From Asticcacaulis benevestitus DSM 16100 = ATCC BAA-896 (GTDB lineage: Bacteria > Pseudomonadota > Alphaproteobacteria > Caulobacterales > Caulobacteraceae), in NCBI RefSeq assembly GCF_000376105.1, contig NZ_AQWM01000004.1:47630-111629 (forward strand): DNA of 64,000 nt, given 5' to 3'. The notes below the pieces were generated by a model. It did no database searches. It was not told the DNA's origin and saw only the letters and a list, made by a program, of their open reading frames with translations. Positions 47,904 through 60,008 of the stretch are shown here, piece by piece. A program made the translations under genes and the position numbers. Position 1 is the stretch's first letter. Every line of letters starts with the position of its first letter.

Positions 47904-49073
47904 CTACTCGAAGCGGGAGAAGATGGAGGCTTGACGTGGCAGCTCCTGATAGCGGTGGACCTTGACGCCCAGCACGACGCCAAAGCCGGTCATCACCATC
48001 AGCATGGCCGAACCGCCGTAGGAGACGAGCGGCATCGGCACGCCGACCACGGGGAACATGCCCATGACCATGGCGCCATTGATCAGCACATAGAGCGCAA
48101 AGGTGGCCGTGGCGCCCGCTGCGGCCAAACGGCCAAAGTGCGAGTGCGACAGCGAGGCCATGCGCAGGGCCATAAGGATGATCAGGGCATAGAGCAGGAA
48201 GATGGTGAAGCCACCGGCAAAGCCGAGTTCCTCACATACCGCCGCCATGATGAAATCGGTATGTTTTTCGGGCAGGAAGTTGAGCTGTGATTGCGAGCCG
48301 AGGCCCAGTCCCTTGCCGAGCAGGCCGCCGGAGCCCATGGCGATCTTCGATTGCAGGATATGGTAGCCGTCACCGGAAGGATCGCCCTCCGGGTTGAGGA
48401 AGGTCAGGATGCGCTTCTTTTGATAGTCGTGCAGGGCGTATTGGAAGGCTAAGAACACGGCGACGGGAGCTGAGGCAGCGGCGGCGGCGATGATCTTCCA
48501 GTTCAGTCCGGCCAGGATCATGACCGAAGCGCCGGTCAGCGAGATCAGCACGGCGGTGCCGAGGTCGGGCTGGTGCATGACAAGCGTGGCCGGCACGCCT
48601 ATCATGGCGGCGGGGATCAGCAGCTTCCACGACAGATTGGCGTCCTTGGCAGAGCACTCATGGTAAAACCGCGCCAGGGCGAGAACGATGGCCAGCTTCA
48701 TGAATTCCGATGGCTGGAACGTAAAGCCACCGATGCTGAGCCAGCGCTGCGCGCCCATCCGGACAGCGCCCACGGCCTCAACGGCGATCAGCAACAACAG
48801 CGACGCGCCATAAAACCAGTAGGCACCCATCAGCCAGACCCGCAGGTCGAGCAAGGACAGGCCACACATCATGACGAGGCAGACCGAAAAGAAGATCAGT
48901 TGCTTATAGGCCCAGCCGGGTCCGCCCCAGGTCATGCCGCCGACACTGTAGAGCATGATGATGCCGATGCCGGTCAGGGCGCACAAAAGTCCGACAAACA
49001 ACCAGTCGACCTGGGCGAGCTTTGAATCGTAGCGTTCGCGTTGGCCGGGGCGTGAAAGGGCGGAATCTACCAT
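47904..49073 (-). CDS. rodA: Rod-shape protein RodA (SEDS glycosyltransferase)
   Basis: Integral membrane protein of 389 aa with about ten helices. It polymerises peptidoglycan glycan strands in the elongasome. SEDS motifs are visible: GSGGLLGKGLGLGSQSQLNFLPEKHTDFIMAAVCEELGF and, near the end, VGVPMPLVSYGGSAMLMVMTGFGVVLGVKVHR. It follows PBP2 after 10 nt, its normal transpeptidase partner. It ends the mre operon. Confidence 0.95.
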   Translation of the reverse strand: MVDSALSRPGQRERYDSKLAQVDWLFVGLLCALTGIGIIMLYSVGGMTWGGPGWAYKQLIFFSVCLVMMCGLSLLDLRVWLMGAYWFYGASLLLLIAVEAVGAVRMGAQRWLSIGGFTFQPSEFMKLAIVLALARFYHECSAKDANLSWKLLIPAAMIGVPATLVMHQPDLGTAVLISLTGASVMILAGLNWKIIAAAAASAPVAVFLAFQYALHDYQKKRILTFLNPEGDPSGDGYHILQSKIAMGSGGLLGKGLGLGSQSQLNFLPEKHTDFIMAAVCEELGFAGGFTIFLLYALIILMALRMASLSHSHFGRLAAAGATATFALYVLINGAMVMGMFPVVGVPMPLVSYGGSAMLMVMTGFGVVLGVKVHRYQELPRQASIFSRFE

Positions 49074-49083
49074 GATCTTCTAC

Positions 49084-51093
49084 CTAAACGCCGTTATCGA
49101 TGATATCGGGCGGTGGCGGCGCCGCGCCGGGGTCGCTTTCGGGGGCACTATCGGGATCTGGCCCATCCGATATCGGCTTATCAACCAGATCGGCCGGATT
49201 GACGGCGACAATGCGTTTTTGAATTTCGGGGTCTTTGAGCAGAGCCATGCGCATGATTTCACGCGCCTTGGGCACTGCCGACGAAGAGCCCCAGCCGCCG
49301 TGCTGCACGATGACGCTCATGGCGTATTTCGGCGCATCGGCCGGCGCGAAGGCGACAAACCAGGCGTGGTCGCGCTTTTCCCAGCCGAGATGCAGCGTGG
49401 CGCGCGACCCGCCGGCGGCGTAGGTATGGGCCTGCGCCGTTCCGGTTTTGCCGGCCATCAGGATGGGACCGAGGTCAAGCTTGCCCGACCGCGCGGCGGT
49501 GCCGCCCGGTGCTGACGTCACGTCGGCCATGGCGGCGCGGACAAAGGCGATATGAGCCGGATCGACCGGCAGGTCTTCGAATTCGGTATCTTTATACGGC
49601 TTGCCGCCGATCGACTTGATCAGACGCGGCATCACCGCCTTGCGGCCATTGGCCAGGCGCGCCACGGCGACGCAGTTTTGCAGGGCGTTGACATTGGTAT
49701 AGCCCTGTCCGATTCCCATGGACGGGGTTTCGCCAGGCCACCAGCGCGTATTGTTGGGCTGGCGCTTTTCGAAATAAGCTTTTTTCCACGCCTGATCGGG
49801 CACCACGCCGGCCTTCTGGCCATCGATGCCGATATCGAAAATCTGCCCAAGGCCAAACTTGCGCGCCACTGCGGCGATCTTGTCCGGCCCGACCGCCAAG
49901 GCGCACTGATAGAAATAGACATCGCATGAGGTGACGATGGCGCCGTGCAGATCGAGCGTGCCGTGGCGGTCGTCGCAGTGGAAGACGCGATTGCCATAAG
50001 GAAACACGCCGTTGCAAGTGTGGGTCGTCTTCGGGTCAAAGCCGTTTTCCAGCGCCGCCAGCCCCACCAGCGTCTTGAAGGTCGAGCCTGGCGGATAGGT
50101 GGCGGTCAGGGCCTTGTCGAGCAGCGGGTTGTGGTCATAGTCGTGCAGCAGCTTGTAGGCATCGTTCGAGATGCCGGAGACGAACAGATTGGGATCGAAA
50201 CCGGGACTAGACGTCATGCACAGCACTTCGCCGGTCTCGATATCCATCATAACCGCCGAACCGGACTCCTGACCGAACACATCGATGGCGCGCTGCTGGA
50301 TATCGGCGTCGAGCGTCAGCACGATATCCTTCCCCGGCACCGGCGCGATCGAGCCAACGCCATCCTCGGCCACCACGCGGCCACGGGCGTCGACCTCGAC
50401 CTTCTTGCCACCGGCCGTGCCGCGCAGATCGCGGTCGAAGGCCTTTTCGATGCCTGACTTGCCGATGCGGAAGCTGGGGTGGTGCAGGAGATTGAACTCG
50501 CCTTCCGGCCCGCCCTTTTCCTTATCCATATCCTTTTGCGAAATCTTGGCGACGTAACCGACGACATGCGAGAAGGCGCCGCCATAATAATAGGCGCGCA
50601 TCTCATCCCTATCGGCCACCACGCCCGGAATATCGTTGGCGTAGAGGCTGACCTTGGAGAAATCTTCCCAGCTCAGATCGGAGGCGATAATGGTTGGCAC
50701 CGAGCGCTGGTTCTGGTTGATATCGCGCAGGATACGGCGGCGGCTGGTCAGGGTCTGGGGCAGGATATACGACACCTGATCCAGGGTATCGTCGATATTC
50801 TTGATCTCGTTGGTCTCGATCATGACGCGGAAAGACGGCCGGTTGCCGGCGATCAGCTTGCCGTTACGATCAAAAATATTACCGCGCGGCGGCGGCACCA
50901 GGCGGAAATTGAACTGGTTGGCGGCCGACAGTTTCTGGAACTTGCTGCCTTGCAGGATTTGCAGATGGACCAGACGGCCGGTCAGGGCGAACATGCCAAA
51001 CGCCACCACGCCGCCCATCAGGAAGACGCGGCGTGTGAAAGCACCCTGACGCTCATTGACATCGGTAAAGACGAGGGACGGTTCAGCAGCCAT
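49084..51093 (-). CDS. mrdA: Penicillin-binding protein 2
   Basis: Transpeptidase of 669 aa, anchored by an N-terminal helix (about 19-40). A dimerisation region (about 60-230) precedes the transpeptidase domain with the active-site YPPGSTFKTL (SxxK), SCD (SxN equivalent) and AGKTGTAQ (KTG). It crosslinks peptidoglycan for lateral growth with RodA. The acidic, Pro-rich C-terminal tail (about 640-669) is outside the conserved domain. It sits between mreD and rodA. Confidence 0.95.
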   Translation of the reverse strand: MAAEPSLVFTDVNERQGAFTRRVFLMGGVVAFGMFALTGRLVHLQILQGSKFQKLSAANQFNFRLVPPPRGNIFDRNGKLIAGNRPSFRVMIETNEIKNIDDTLDQVSYILPQTLTSRRRILRDINQNQRSVPTIIASDLSWEDFSKVSLYANDIPGVVADRDEMRAYYYGGAFSHVVGYVAKISQKDMDKEKGGPEGEFNLLHHPSFRIGKSGIEKAFDRDLRGTAGGKKVEVDARGRVVAEDGVGSIAPVPGKDIVLTLDADIQQRAIDVFGQESGSAVMMDIETGEVLCMTSSPGFDPNLFVSGISNDAYKLLHDYDHNPLLDKALTATYPPGSTFKTLVGLAALENGFDPKTTHTCNGVFPYGNRVFHCDDRHGTLDLHGAIVTSCDVYFYQCALAVGPDKIAAVARKFGLGQIFDIGIDGQKAGVVPDQAWKKAYFEKRQPNNTRWWPGETPSMGIGQGYTNVNALQNCVAVARLANGRKAVMPRLIKSIGGKPYKDTEFEDLPVDPAHIAFVRAAMADVTSAPGGTAARSGKLDLGPILMAGKTGTAQAHTYAAGGSRATLHLGWEKRDHAWFVAFAPADAPKYAMSVIVQHGGWGSSSAVPKAREIMRMALLKDPEIQKRIVAVNPADLVDKPISDGPDPDSAPESDPGAAPPPPDIIDNGV

Positions 51094-51108
51094 GTGTCTC
51101 CCCTCCCC

Positions 51109-51693
51109 TTACTGAAACCGGACGTCGGTATGGACGTATTTTTCGAGCAGATAGAGCACGACCGGAAACAGGAGCATGGTGGCGAAGGCCTGTTCGACCA
51201 CGCCCCAGATACGCGGCACAAAGCCGGTGTCGATTGTGGTCAGCAGGATGCAGAGCCCGAAAAAGGCCAGTTCGGCCAGCAGGAAGATGCCGAAGACAAC
51301 GATCCATTCCTGCCCGATGATAAAGGTGCGGGCGGTGATCAGCGAGGCATAGACCAGCATCAGGCCGAGCGTCCAGAACCCAAGCGGCGCGCCCCAGAAG
51401 AAATCGAGAAACATGCCAAGCGCGCCCAGAACGAACGGCGCGATATAGGAGGGGCGGATGAGCGGCCAGGCGAAGGCCAGGATAAACGGCGATACCGGCT
51501 CTGGCAGATAGAAGCCAAACGGCTGAAAAGCGGTGGCCAGCACGATGGTCAGGGCCAGACTGATCAGGGCCGGCGCGATGATCCAGTCCCACGGACCGAT
51601 GATCTTGGACGCCATGCCGCTGCGCACGCCGCGATTGATGGCCATGCCGGCGATGCCACGCTTCCTCATGCCAAGCATGCCCGGCATTTTCAT
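51109..51693 (-). CDS. mreD: Rod-shape-determining protein MreD
   Basis: Membrane protein of 194 aa with about five to six helices, part of the MreBCD complex. Although MreD is poorly conserved, size, topology and place between mreC and mrdA are diagnostic. Its start shares one nucleotide with the mreC stop (TGATG), so the genes are translationally coupled. Confidence 0.85.
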   Translation of the reverse strand: MKMPGMLGMRKRGIAGMAINRGVRSGMASKIIGPWDWIIAPALISLALTIVLATAFQPFGFYLPEPVSPFILAFAWPLIRPSYIAPFVLGALGMFLDFFWGAPLGFWTLGLMLVYASLITARTFIIGQEWIVVFGIFLLAELAFFGLCILLTTIDTGFVPRIWGVVEQAFATMLLFPVVLYLLEKYVHTDVRFQ

Positions 51694-52850
51694 CAGTTTT
51701 GCCCCGTCGGTGCGGCGGGCGGCACGAAAGGCTTCAGGTCCGGTTCAACCGCCGGCGCTGCCGAAGAGGCCGATGTCGCGGCGGGCCTGGGCATGACCGG
51801 TTTCGGTTTTGGCTTAACCACGGGCGGTTTGACCGGGGAGGCACTGGCGGCTCCCGCCGATGAGCCCGTGGCGGAACTGGCGGCGCCAGAGGAGGCACTG
51901 GACGACGACGCGCTGCTTTGCGCCGCCTGAACGGGCGGCAGGGCCGGCGGCGGCAGCACATCGCTGACAGCGGGGGTACGCAGCAGGGTGTCGGCGTTCG
52001 GCAGTTGCGAGAAGTCCTTGAACAGCAGAACCTTGACGAAATCGATCGCCGAGCGGTTGGAATACAGACGGACGCGCCAGACGCCATCGACGCCCTTGAC
52101 CGCTTCGCCCACCGGCAGGCCACGCGGGAAGATGCCGCCATCGCCCGACGACAGGATCTGATCGCCCACCTTGACCGACTCCTTGCCGCGCACAAAATCG
52201 AGCTTGGGATAACCGCCGCCATCGCCGCGCATCATGGCGCGGGCGTCGGAGCGCAGGATCATAACCGGCACATTGCTGGTCACATCGGTCACCATCAGCA
52301 CGCGGCTGACATCGGGCGATACGCCGATGACGCGGCCGACCAGGCCATGTTCGGTGATGACGGGGTTGCCGAAGGTGATCTTCTTGGACGAACCGGCATT
52401 GATCAGACGGTTGTTGGCGAACGGCCCGCGCGACACGGCCACCGACCGCGCCGTCACAGCCTCGACGGCAGGCTCGGTGCGCAGGTTCAGCAGCTTTTCG
52501 TAGCGCGCATTGATGTCCTTCTCCTCGGTATAGAGGTCGCGGTACTGGCTGAGCTCAGCCACCTTGCGCTTGAGGACACGGTTTTCACGGACGGCGAAGA
52601 GATAGTCATCCAGCCAGTTGGTGCCATCGCCGACCGCATGGACCGGCAGGGACAGCGCCTTGTCCGGCAGGCTGGCGACACCATCGAACCCGGCGCGATT
52701 GGCAAAGGAGGCCGGCTCGACCTCTTCGCGGTGATCGCCCAGGAACAAAAGCGCCGCCCCGACGCAGACAACACCGACTATACCCATCACCGCCCAGGTC
52801 ATGGGCAGTTTCAGGTGCTCGAAGTGCTTGTTGTTGTCCCCGTAAGCCAC
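51693..52850 (-). CDS. mreC: Rod-shape-determining protein MreC
   Basis: Inner-membrane protein of 385 aa: a helix near 17-37, a coiled coil, and the periplasmic beta-barrel MreC domain (ARSVAVSRGPFANNRLINAGSSKKITFGNPVITEHGLVGRVIGV, KVGDQILSSGDGGIFPRGLPVGEAV). After residue ~290 comes an unusual ~95-residue tail of Ala, Ser, Pro and Lys, likely disordered. It scaffolds PBP2 and MreB. Confidence 0.92.
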   Translation of the reverse strand: MAYGDNNKHFEHLKLPMTWAVMGIVGVVCVGAALLFLGDHREEVEPASFANRAGFDGVASLPDKALSLPVHAVGDGTNWLDDYLFAVRENRVLKRKVAELSQYRDLYTEEKDINARYEKLLNLRTEPAVEAVTARSVAVSRGPFANNRLINAGSSKKITFGNPVITEHGLVGRVIGVSPDVSRVLMVTDVTSNVPVMILRSDARAMMRGDGGGYPKLDFVRGKESVKVGDQILSSGDGGIFPRGLPVGEAVKGVDGVWRVRLYSNRSAIDFVKVLLFKDFSQLPNADTLLRTPAVSDVLPPPALPPVQAAQSSASSSSASSGAASSATGSSAGAASASPVKPPVVKPKPKPVMPRPAATSASSAAPAVEPDLKPFVPPAAPTGQN

Positions 52851-52922
52851 GCTTTACTTTTCCTTGAGGCGGAGAGCTTTGATCTGGTGTTGATTCGCTC
52901 GATATTACGACATGCCCGATAT

Positions 52923-54291
<1,369 letters not shown>

Positions 54292-55035
54292 CTATTCCGG
54301 CGTTTGATCCTTATTTTTGGCATTTTCATAGACCTTGCGCGCCAGCAGCATAAGGCCAAGCCATACCACCGCGACGCCGGCCATCAGCAGCGCCATCTGC
54401 CAGTTGCCGCCCTTGACCAGCGAGGTGTAGGACGAGCCGAACATAGCGACCAGCGCCGTCTTGGGCAGGATGCCGAGCGCGCAACCGCTGATAAAACTCA
54501 GGAAAGGCGCGCGCGACGCCCCGAACGCCATATTGACCACGATGAACGGCGCCGAGGGTATATTGCGCACAATGAACGAGGCGGAAAAGGCGTTCTTGCC
54601 GATATAGTCGCTGAGGCGGCCAACATGATTGCCGCCGAGCCGCTTCATGACGCCGGCGCCGGCAAAGCGGCCCATGTAAAAGGTCATGACCGCCGAGATC
54701 ACGGTCGCCACCCAGCTATAGACGAAGCCCCAGCCCGGTCCGAACACCACCACGCAGGCGGCGATCAGCACGAATTGCGGCGCGCCGAATAAAGCCGAGA
54801 CACAAAACACCAGGGTGACTATGACCACGGCCAGCGGCGAATGACGATACTGCGCCATCCAGGCCTCCAGCGACAGGAGCATTTCCTGACCCCAGGCCGA
54901 CTTGCCAATAAGAAAGACCGCCACCACCGAGGCCAGCAACAGCAGGCTCATCATCAGGGCACGCGAGTTCTTCCCGTCCATATGCAGGAAGAAACCTGTT
55001 ACTCTTCGCCATAAATGTTGAAATCGGTTGTGCAT
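54292..55035 (-). CDS. TVP38/TMEM64 (VTT-domain) membrane protein
   Basis: Membrane protein of 247 aa with about six helices. The VTT/DedA-like core is recognisable: FGAPQFVLIAACVVVFGPGWGFVYSWVATVISAVMTFYMGRFAG and FIVRNIPSAPFIVVNMAFGASRAPFLSFISGCALGILPKTAL. Relatives act as lipid scramblases or transporters. It is divergent from the aminotransferase gene. Confidence 0.85.
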   Translation of the reverse strand: MHNRFQHLWRRVTGFFLHMDGKNSRALMMSLLLLASVVAVFLIGKSAWGQEMLLSLEAWMAQYRHSPLAVVIVTLVFCVSALFGAPQFVLIAACVVVFGPGWGFVYSWVATVISAVMTFYMGRFAGAGVMKRLGGNHVGRLSDYIGKNAFSASFIVRNIPSAPFIVVNMAFGASRAPFLSFISGCALGILPKTALVAMFGSSYTSLVKGGNWQMALLMAGVAVVWLGLMLLARKVYENAKNKDQTPE

Positions 55036-55063
55036 TGCACGCTGTATGTCTTCAAAGCTAGGG

Positions 55064-55142
55064 TCTGCACAAGTAAAATTCGTGCGAAAAATCGGCTTTT
55101 AGAAACGTTTGCAACCAAACGTGCCGCGATCTGCACAGGTAA
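55064..55142. promoter_or_regulatory. Direct repeats and palindrome before aatA
   Basis: The direct repeat TCTGCACA(A/G)GTAA occurs at 55064 and 55130, 66 nt apart. Between them ACGTTTG-caac-CAAACGT (55105-55122) is a perfect 7-bp inverted repeat. All lie in the divergent gap between the VTT and aminotransferase genes and may be regulatory. Confidence 0.4.
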
Positions 55143-56474
<1,332 letters not shown>

Positions 56475-56615
56475 AGTCGGCTTCCGACCTGAGACCTTGA
56501 TGGGCGCGAAGGATGACCTCCTTTGCGCCCATCATCATTTATACTCATGTTTTCCGCGCATTATGCTGCAACTTGCGCTTGCCCTCCTGTGAAAAAAGGC
56601 GTTAGTCACCCTACT

Positions 56616-57743
56616 ATGAGCGACTGGCACATGACATGGCTGATTCCGCCGGGGCTCCTGTTGGGTGCACTGGTTACCTCCGCGCTTATATCGGCGGCGT
56701 TCAGCCTGCTGGTGCTGAAAGGCGGCCCGATCGATATTCCGCGCGAACGCGGCGCCCACCTCTCCCCCACCCCCACCAGCGGTGGCCTCGCCATCATGGC
56801 CGCCTCGGCGCTGGTGATTGGTCTTGTCATCTGGTTTTACGGCCCGGTCATTCCCGGAAACTGGCGCGATGGTCTCATCCTCTTTGGCTTCGCATGCCTG
56901 ATGGGGATATCTGGCGCGGTGGACGATGTGATCGACCTGCCGGCCAAATGGCGGCTCGGCTTTCAGGTCGTGCTCTGCCTGATCTTCGCCTGGCATTACC
57001 CGGTCACCGAGATCGATTTCGGCCCCGCCCTTGAGCTAGATGTGTGGCTGCCGTTCGGTTTGCTCGGCAGCGCCGCCTGGCTGATCCTGACCATCAACAC
57101 CATCAACTTCATGGACGGCGCCAATGGCCTGGCGGTCGGCTCCCAGACCATCGCCCTGCTTGTCATGGCCGGGCTGATTGTGCTGATGGCGCCGCTTAAT
57201 CTCTACGGCGCCTATGTCGGCGGCGTGCTGCTGGTCTGCGTCTGCGTGGCGGGCGCCCATATTGGTTTCGCCCCCTTCAACCTGCCGCCCGGACAGCCGC
57301 AACAGGCCAGAGCCTTCCAGGGTGACGCCGGTTCGATGTTCTCCGGCGCCCTGATCGGCGGCTCTATTCTGATGGTCAAGGCCTACGGCATCGGTTCGGT
57401 GTGGTTCGGCGGCTATTTGCTGGCGCCGCTGCTGGTCGATGTGGTCCTGACCCTGATCGTGCGCACGCGCAAGAAGCAGAACATCCTGAAGCCCCACAAG
57501 GAACACCTTTACCAGATCTGGCTGCAGCGCCGCGACGGCTCGCACCTGAAGCTGGCGATCATCGTGTGGTCGCTGTGCCTGTTTTCCAGCCTCGTCGGTC
57601 TCGGCGCCCGCATGATCGACCGGCTCTATCAGACCGATCTGCGCTTCCTTGTGCTGGTCGTGCTGATCAGCGCCTACAGCTACGGCTGGGTGCGCCTGCG
57701 CGGCAGCCTGCTCAAGCGTCCTTTGTTAAGTGCAAAGCCATAA
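56616..57743 (+). CDS. Undecaprenyl-phosphate sugar-phosphate transferase (WecA/MraY-like)
   Basis: Integral membrane transferase of 375 aa with about ten helices, family GT4. Motifs: PTPTSGGLAIM, AVDDVIDLPAKWR (DDxxD-type), NFMDGANGLAVGS and GDAGSMFSGALIGG, then a cytosolic HKEHLYQIWLQR. It probably attaches a sugar-1-phosphate to undecaprenyl phosphate to start a surface polysaccharide. The start is uncertain because no ribosome binding site is seen; 56616 is used for homology reasons. Its end overlaps the GNAT gene by 32 nt. Confidence 0.83.
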   Translation: MSDWHMTWLIPPGLLLGALVTSALISAAFSLLVLKGGPIDIPRERGAHLSPTPTSGGLAIMAASALVIGLVIWFYGPVIPGNWRDGLILFGFACLMGISGAVDDVIDLPAKWRLGFQVVLCLIFAWHYPVTEIDFGPALELDVWLPFGLLGSAAWLILTINTINFMDGANGLAVGSQTIALLVMAGLIVLMAPLNLYGAYVGGVLLVCVCVAGAHIGFAPFNLPPGQPQQARAFQGDAGSMFSGALIGGSILMVKAYGIGSVWFGGYLLAPLLVDVVLTLIVRTRKKQNILKPHKEHLYQIWLQRRDGSHLKLAIIVWSLCLFSSLVGLGARMIDRLYQTDLRFLVLVVLISAYSYGWVRLRGSLLKRPLLSAKP

Positions 57744-58227
57744 CCAGATCGTCGAGATAGGGGCCATGCTCCTGCCAGACGCGACCTTTCAGGCGCCCCT
57801 CGAACGTGAAGCCCAGTGACTGATAGAGATCAATGGCGCGCTGATTGTCCTCGCGGCAAAACAGCTCGATGATGCGGAACTTTGGTGTGGCGCGCGCCGC
57901 CGCGATCAGGCCCTCGAACAAGGCCCGGCCGACCCCGCGCCCCTGCGCCGCCGGATTAACGGCGATCGTGGTGTTGCCGAGGCAATGCCCCAACTGGCGC
58001 GTTTCCGATGGCCACGCATGGATATCACCCAAAATACGACCATCGTCATCCGCCGCCACCAGCGAGATGCCGATGCGCAAGGCGTTCTCAAGGCCATAAC
58101 GGATATAGTCGTGCGTCACCTCGTCCTCACGGCGCAATATGCCTTTGCCCTGACGGGCGGCGGCGCGATACACCTCATAGATGCCGGGTTCATCGGTCAG
58201 GGTGGCGGGGCGGATCCTATAGCTCAT
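57712..58227 (-). CDS. GNAT acetyltransferase 3
   Basis: GNAT protein of 171 aa. The acetyl-CoA loop is NTTIAVNPAAQGRGVGRALFEGL, followed by ELFCREDNQRAIDLYQSLGFTFEGRLKGRVW, which resembles PhnO/RimJ-like families. GGAGG lies before the ATG at 58227. Its start overlaps the arfB stop by 11 nt, so they form an operon. The substrate is unknown. Confidence 0.85.
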   Translation of the reverse strand: MSYRIRPATLTDEPGIYEVYRAAARQGKGILRREDEVTHDYIRYGLENALRIGISLVAADDDGRILGDIHAWPSETRQLGHCLGNTTIAVNPAAQGRGVGRALFEGLIAAARATPKFRIIELFCREDNQRAIDLYQSLGFTFEGRLKGRVWQEHGPYLDDLVMALHLTKDA

Positions 58228-58648
58228 CTTCGCCCTCCGGACGCTTGCGATTGGATTTGACGGTGGCGCGGATCGCCTTGCCAACCAGTCGCCGCTTGAC
58301 CGCACCGCGTGTCGGCTTGGTGGCGATGCGCGGCGGCGGCGGCGGCAGGGCCGCTTTCAGCACCAGTTCGACAAAGCGCGCCTCGGCCGCCTTGCGGTTC
58401 ATTTCCTGGGTGCGGTGGGTCTGGATAAACAGCACCAGCACGCCTTCATTATTGACGCGCCGCCCGCCAAGCGCGATCAGGCGCTGCTTGACGTCGTAAG
58501 GAATGGTCAGGTTCTCGAAGATCGAAAAGCGCAGTTCGACGGCGGTCGAGACCTTGTTGACATTCTGCCCGCCAGCCCCCGACGCCCGCACGAAGGTCTC
58601 GTGCAGTTCATCATCGGGAACAGTAATGCGGGGTGTTATAAAAACCAT
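58217..58648 (-). CDS. arfB: Alternative ribosome-rescue factor ArfB
   Basis: Peptidyl-tRNA hydrolase of 143 aa, RF-1-like (YaeJ). The GGQ motif lies in RASGAGGQNVNKVSTAVELRF, and the basic C-terminal tail (RGAVKRRLVGKAIRATVKSNRKRP) matches the part that enters the mRNA channel of stalled ribosomes. AAAGGC precedes the ATG. It overlaps the GNAT gene by 11 nt. Confidence 0.92.
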   Translation of the reverse strand: MVFITPRITVPDDELHETFVRASGAGGQNVNKVSTAVELRFSIFENLTIPYDVKQRLIALGGRRVNNEGVLVLFIQTHRTQEMNRKAAEARFVELVLKAALPPPPPRIATKPTRGAVKRRLVGKAIRATVKSNRKRPEGEDEL

Positions 58649-58679
58649 GGCGCCTTTTGCTGGAAAAGGCTGGCGAAGT

Positions 58680-59372
58680 CTAGTGCTGCGCTTTCCTGAC
58701 TCCGCTGCGCCAACGCAGATCGAGATTGAACAGCAACGCGCTGCCGTCAATCATCGGCGCGGTCGGCAGGCCTGCCGCCGCGAGTTGGTCAGACGTCCAG
58801 TTATTGCACACCCTGAAAATCGAAAAATGTTCATGGCTGACAAAAAAGACGTCTTGCATCGGTACGTCGACCGCAACGGGTGCGCCATTTTTGAGCGCGA
58901 AAGACGCCTCGATATGGCGTGCCATGGCATCGAAACCCTTCGACGATACCGTCGTCACCGAAGCAATCGGATCGGCAAAGGCTCTGTCCGGGGATAAATT
59001 CAAACTGAAGACGCGGATAACCGACGGATTTCCTGGCATGAAAAGAGCGCGCAAAGCATCTTTGGCGCGGGCGAACGATATGCCTTTGGCTGTGTAAAAA
59101 CCAGCATCGCCCCAGCCATAGACCAGCCAATTCCCGGGTCCCGCCTTGCGTCCGGCTTCGGCCAACAGACCACCACGGTTCATCACCGCATCAGCCGGCA
59201 GGGCGATATCGGTGTGAAAGCCATTATTGATGACATAGATCGGAATGCCATCGGCCTGTGTGGGATAAAGCGTTTTATCTCCGTGGCGCAGTGTGATCAG
59301 AGTCAGCACAGTATAAAGCGCTATCAGCCCCATCAGGACTTTCCACACACGAAACTTAAGCAAAAATGCCAT
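58680..59372 (-). CDS. TIGR02117/DUF2459 family protein
   Basis: Protein of 230 aa with one N-terminal membrane helix (about 8-28) and a periplasmic domain. The DUF2459 pattern is evident: NNGFHTDIALPAD, YGWGDAGFYTAK and HEHFSIFRVCNNWTSDQLAAAGLP. The function is unknown; the older name is a urease-region protein. It ends 31 nt before arfB. Confidence 0.82.
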   Translation of the reverse strand: MAFLLKFRVWKVLMGLIALYTVLTLITLRHGDKTLYPTQADGIPIYVINNGFHTDIALPADAVMNRGGLLAEAGRKAGPGNWLVYGWGDAGFYTAKGISFARAKDALRALFMPGNPSVIRVFSLNLSPDRAFADPIASVTTVSSKGFDAMARHIEASFALKNGAPVAVDVPMQDVFFVSHEHFSIFRVCNNWTSDQLAAAGLPTAPMIDGSALLFNLDLRWRSGVRKAQH

Positions 59373-59451
59373 GATGCGCCTCCCTTAAGGAGAGCACACC
59401 ACGGCTTTTGAACAATGTCCAATCACATTATCACGAAACCGTGATTGGAAC

Positions 59452-59910
59452 TTAACGTAGGGTGGCGTTGATCATCCACAGGTGCTTTTCGTGCGCCGTC
59501 AGGCGCGTGGTGCACAGATCGGCAGTCGAAACATCGCCGGCGGCTTCGGCGGCCTTCACGGCGGCTTTCAGCGTGGCGACGACCGTGGCGTGATCGGCGG
59601 CCAGGTCTTTCAGCATGTCTTCGGCGCTGGCGTTCGGATCGCCGTCCTTGATCGAGGTGAGGTTGCCCATGGCGGCAGCCCCCATCGGGGCGGTGGCGTT
59701 CAGCGCGCGGATGCGCTCGGCGATCTCATCGATCGAGGTCCAGATCTCGTTGTACTGCTCTTCAAACAGAAGGTGCAGGCCTCGGAAGGTCGGACCCGTG
59801 ACATTCCAGTGATAACCGTGGGTTTTCTGATAGATGGTGAAGGAGTCAGCCAGAACCTTGGACAGTTCCTGGGCCACCTTCTTGCTGTTGTCGACGCCGG
59901 ATTCGCTCAT
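59452..59910 (-). CDS. dps: Dps-family ferritin-like protein
   Basis: DNA-protection/ferroxidase protein of 152 aa. The ferroxidase pattern HGYHWNVTGPTFRGLHLLFEEQYNEIWTSIDEIAERIR is complete (His pair, Asp and Glu). It binds and oxidises iron and protects DNA under stress. GAGGAG precedes the ATG at 59910. Stand-alone gene. Confidence 0.93.
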   Translation of the reverse strand: MSESGVDNSKKVAQELSKVLADSFTIYQKTHGYHWNVTGPTFRGLHLLFEEQYNEIWTSIDEIAERIRALNATAPMGAAAMGNLTSIKDGDPNASAEDMLKDLAADHATVVATLKAAVKAAEAAGDVSTADLCTTRLTAHEKHLWMINATLR

Positions 59911-60008
59911 AATAATCTCCTCAGATAAGTCTCGAATGCGATGGTTCACATATGAGAATAGCGGCATAAAGATACAATGAGGGAAAGCCGTCTAGTCGAA
60001 TATTTCCC

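Noticed and set aside
50479-51930. Long plus-strand open frame across mrdA, mreD and mreC
   Set aside because: It spans three confirmed genes in antisense and has no domain or ribosome binding site.
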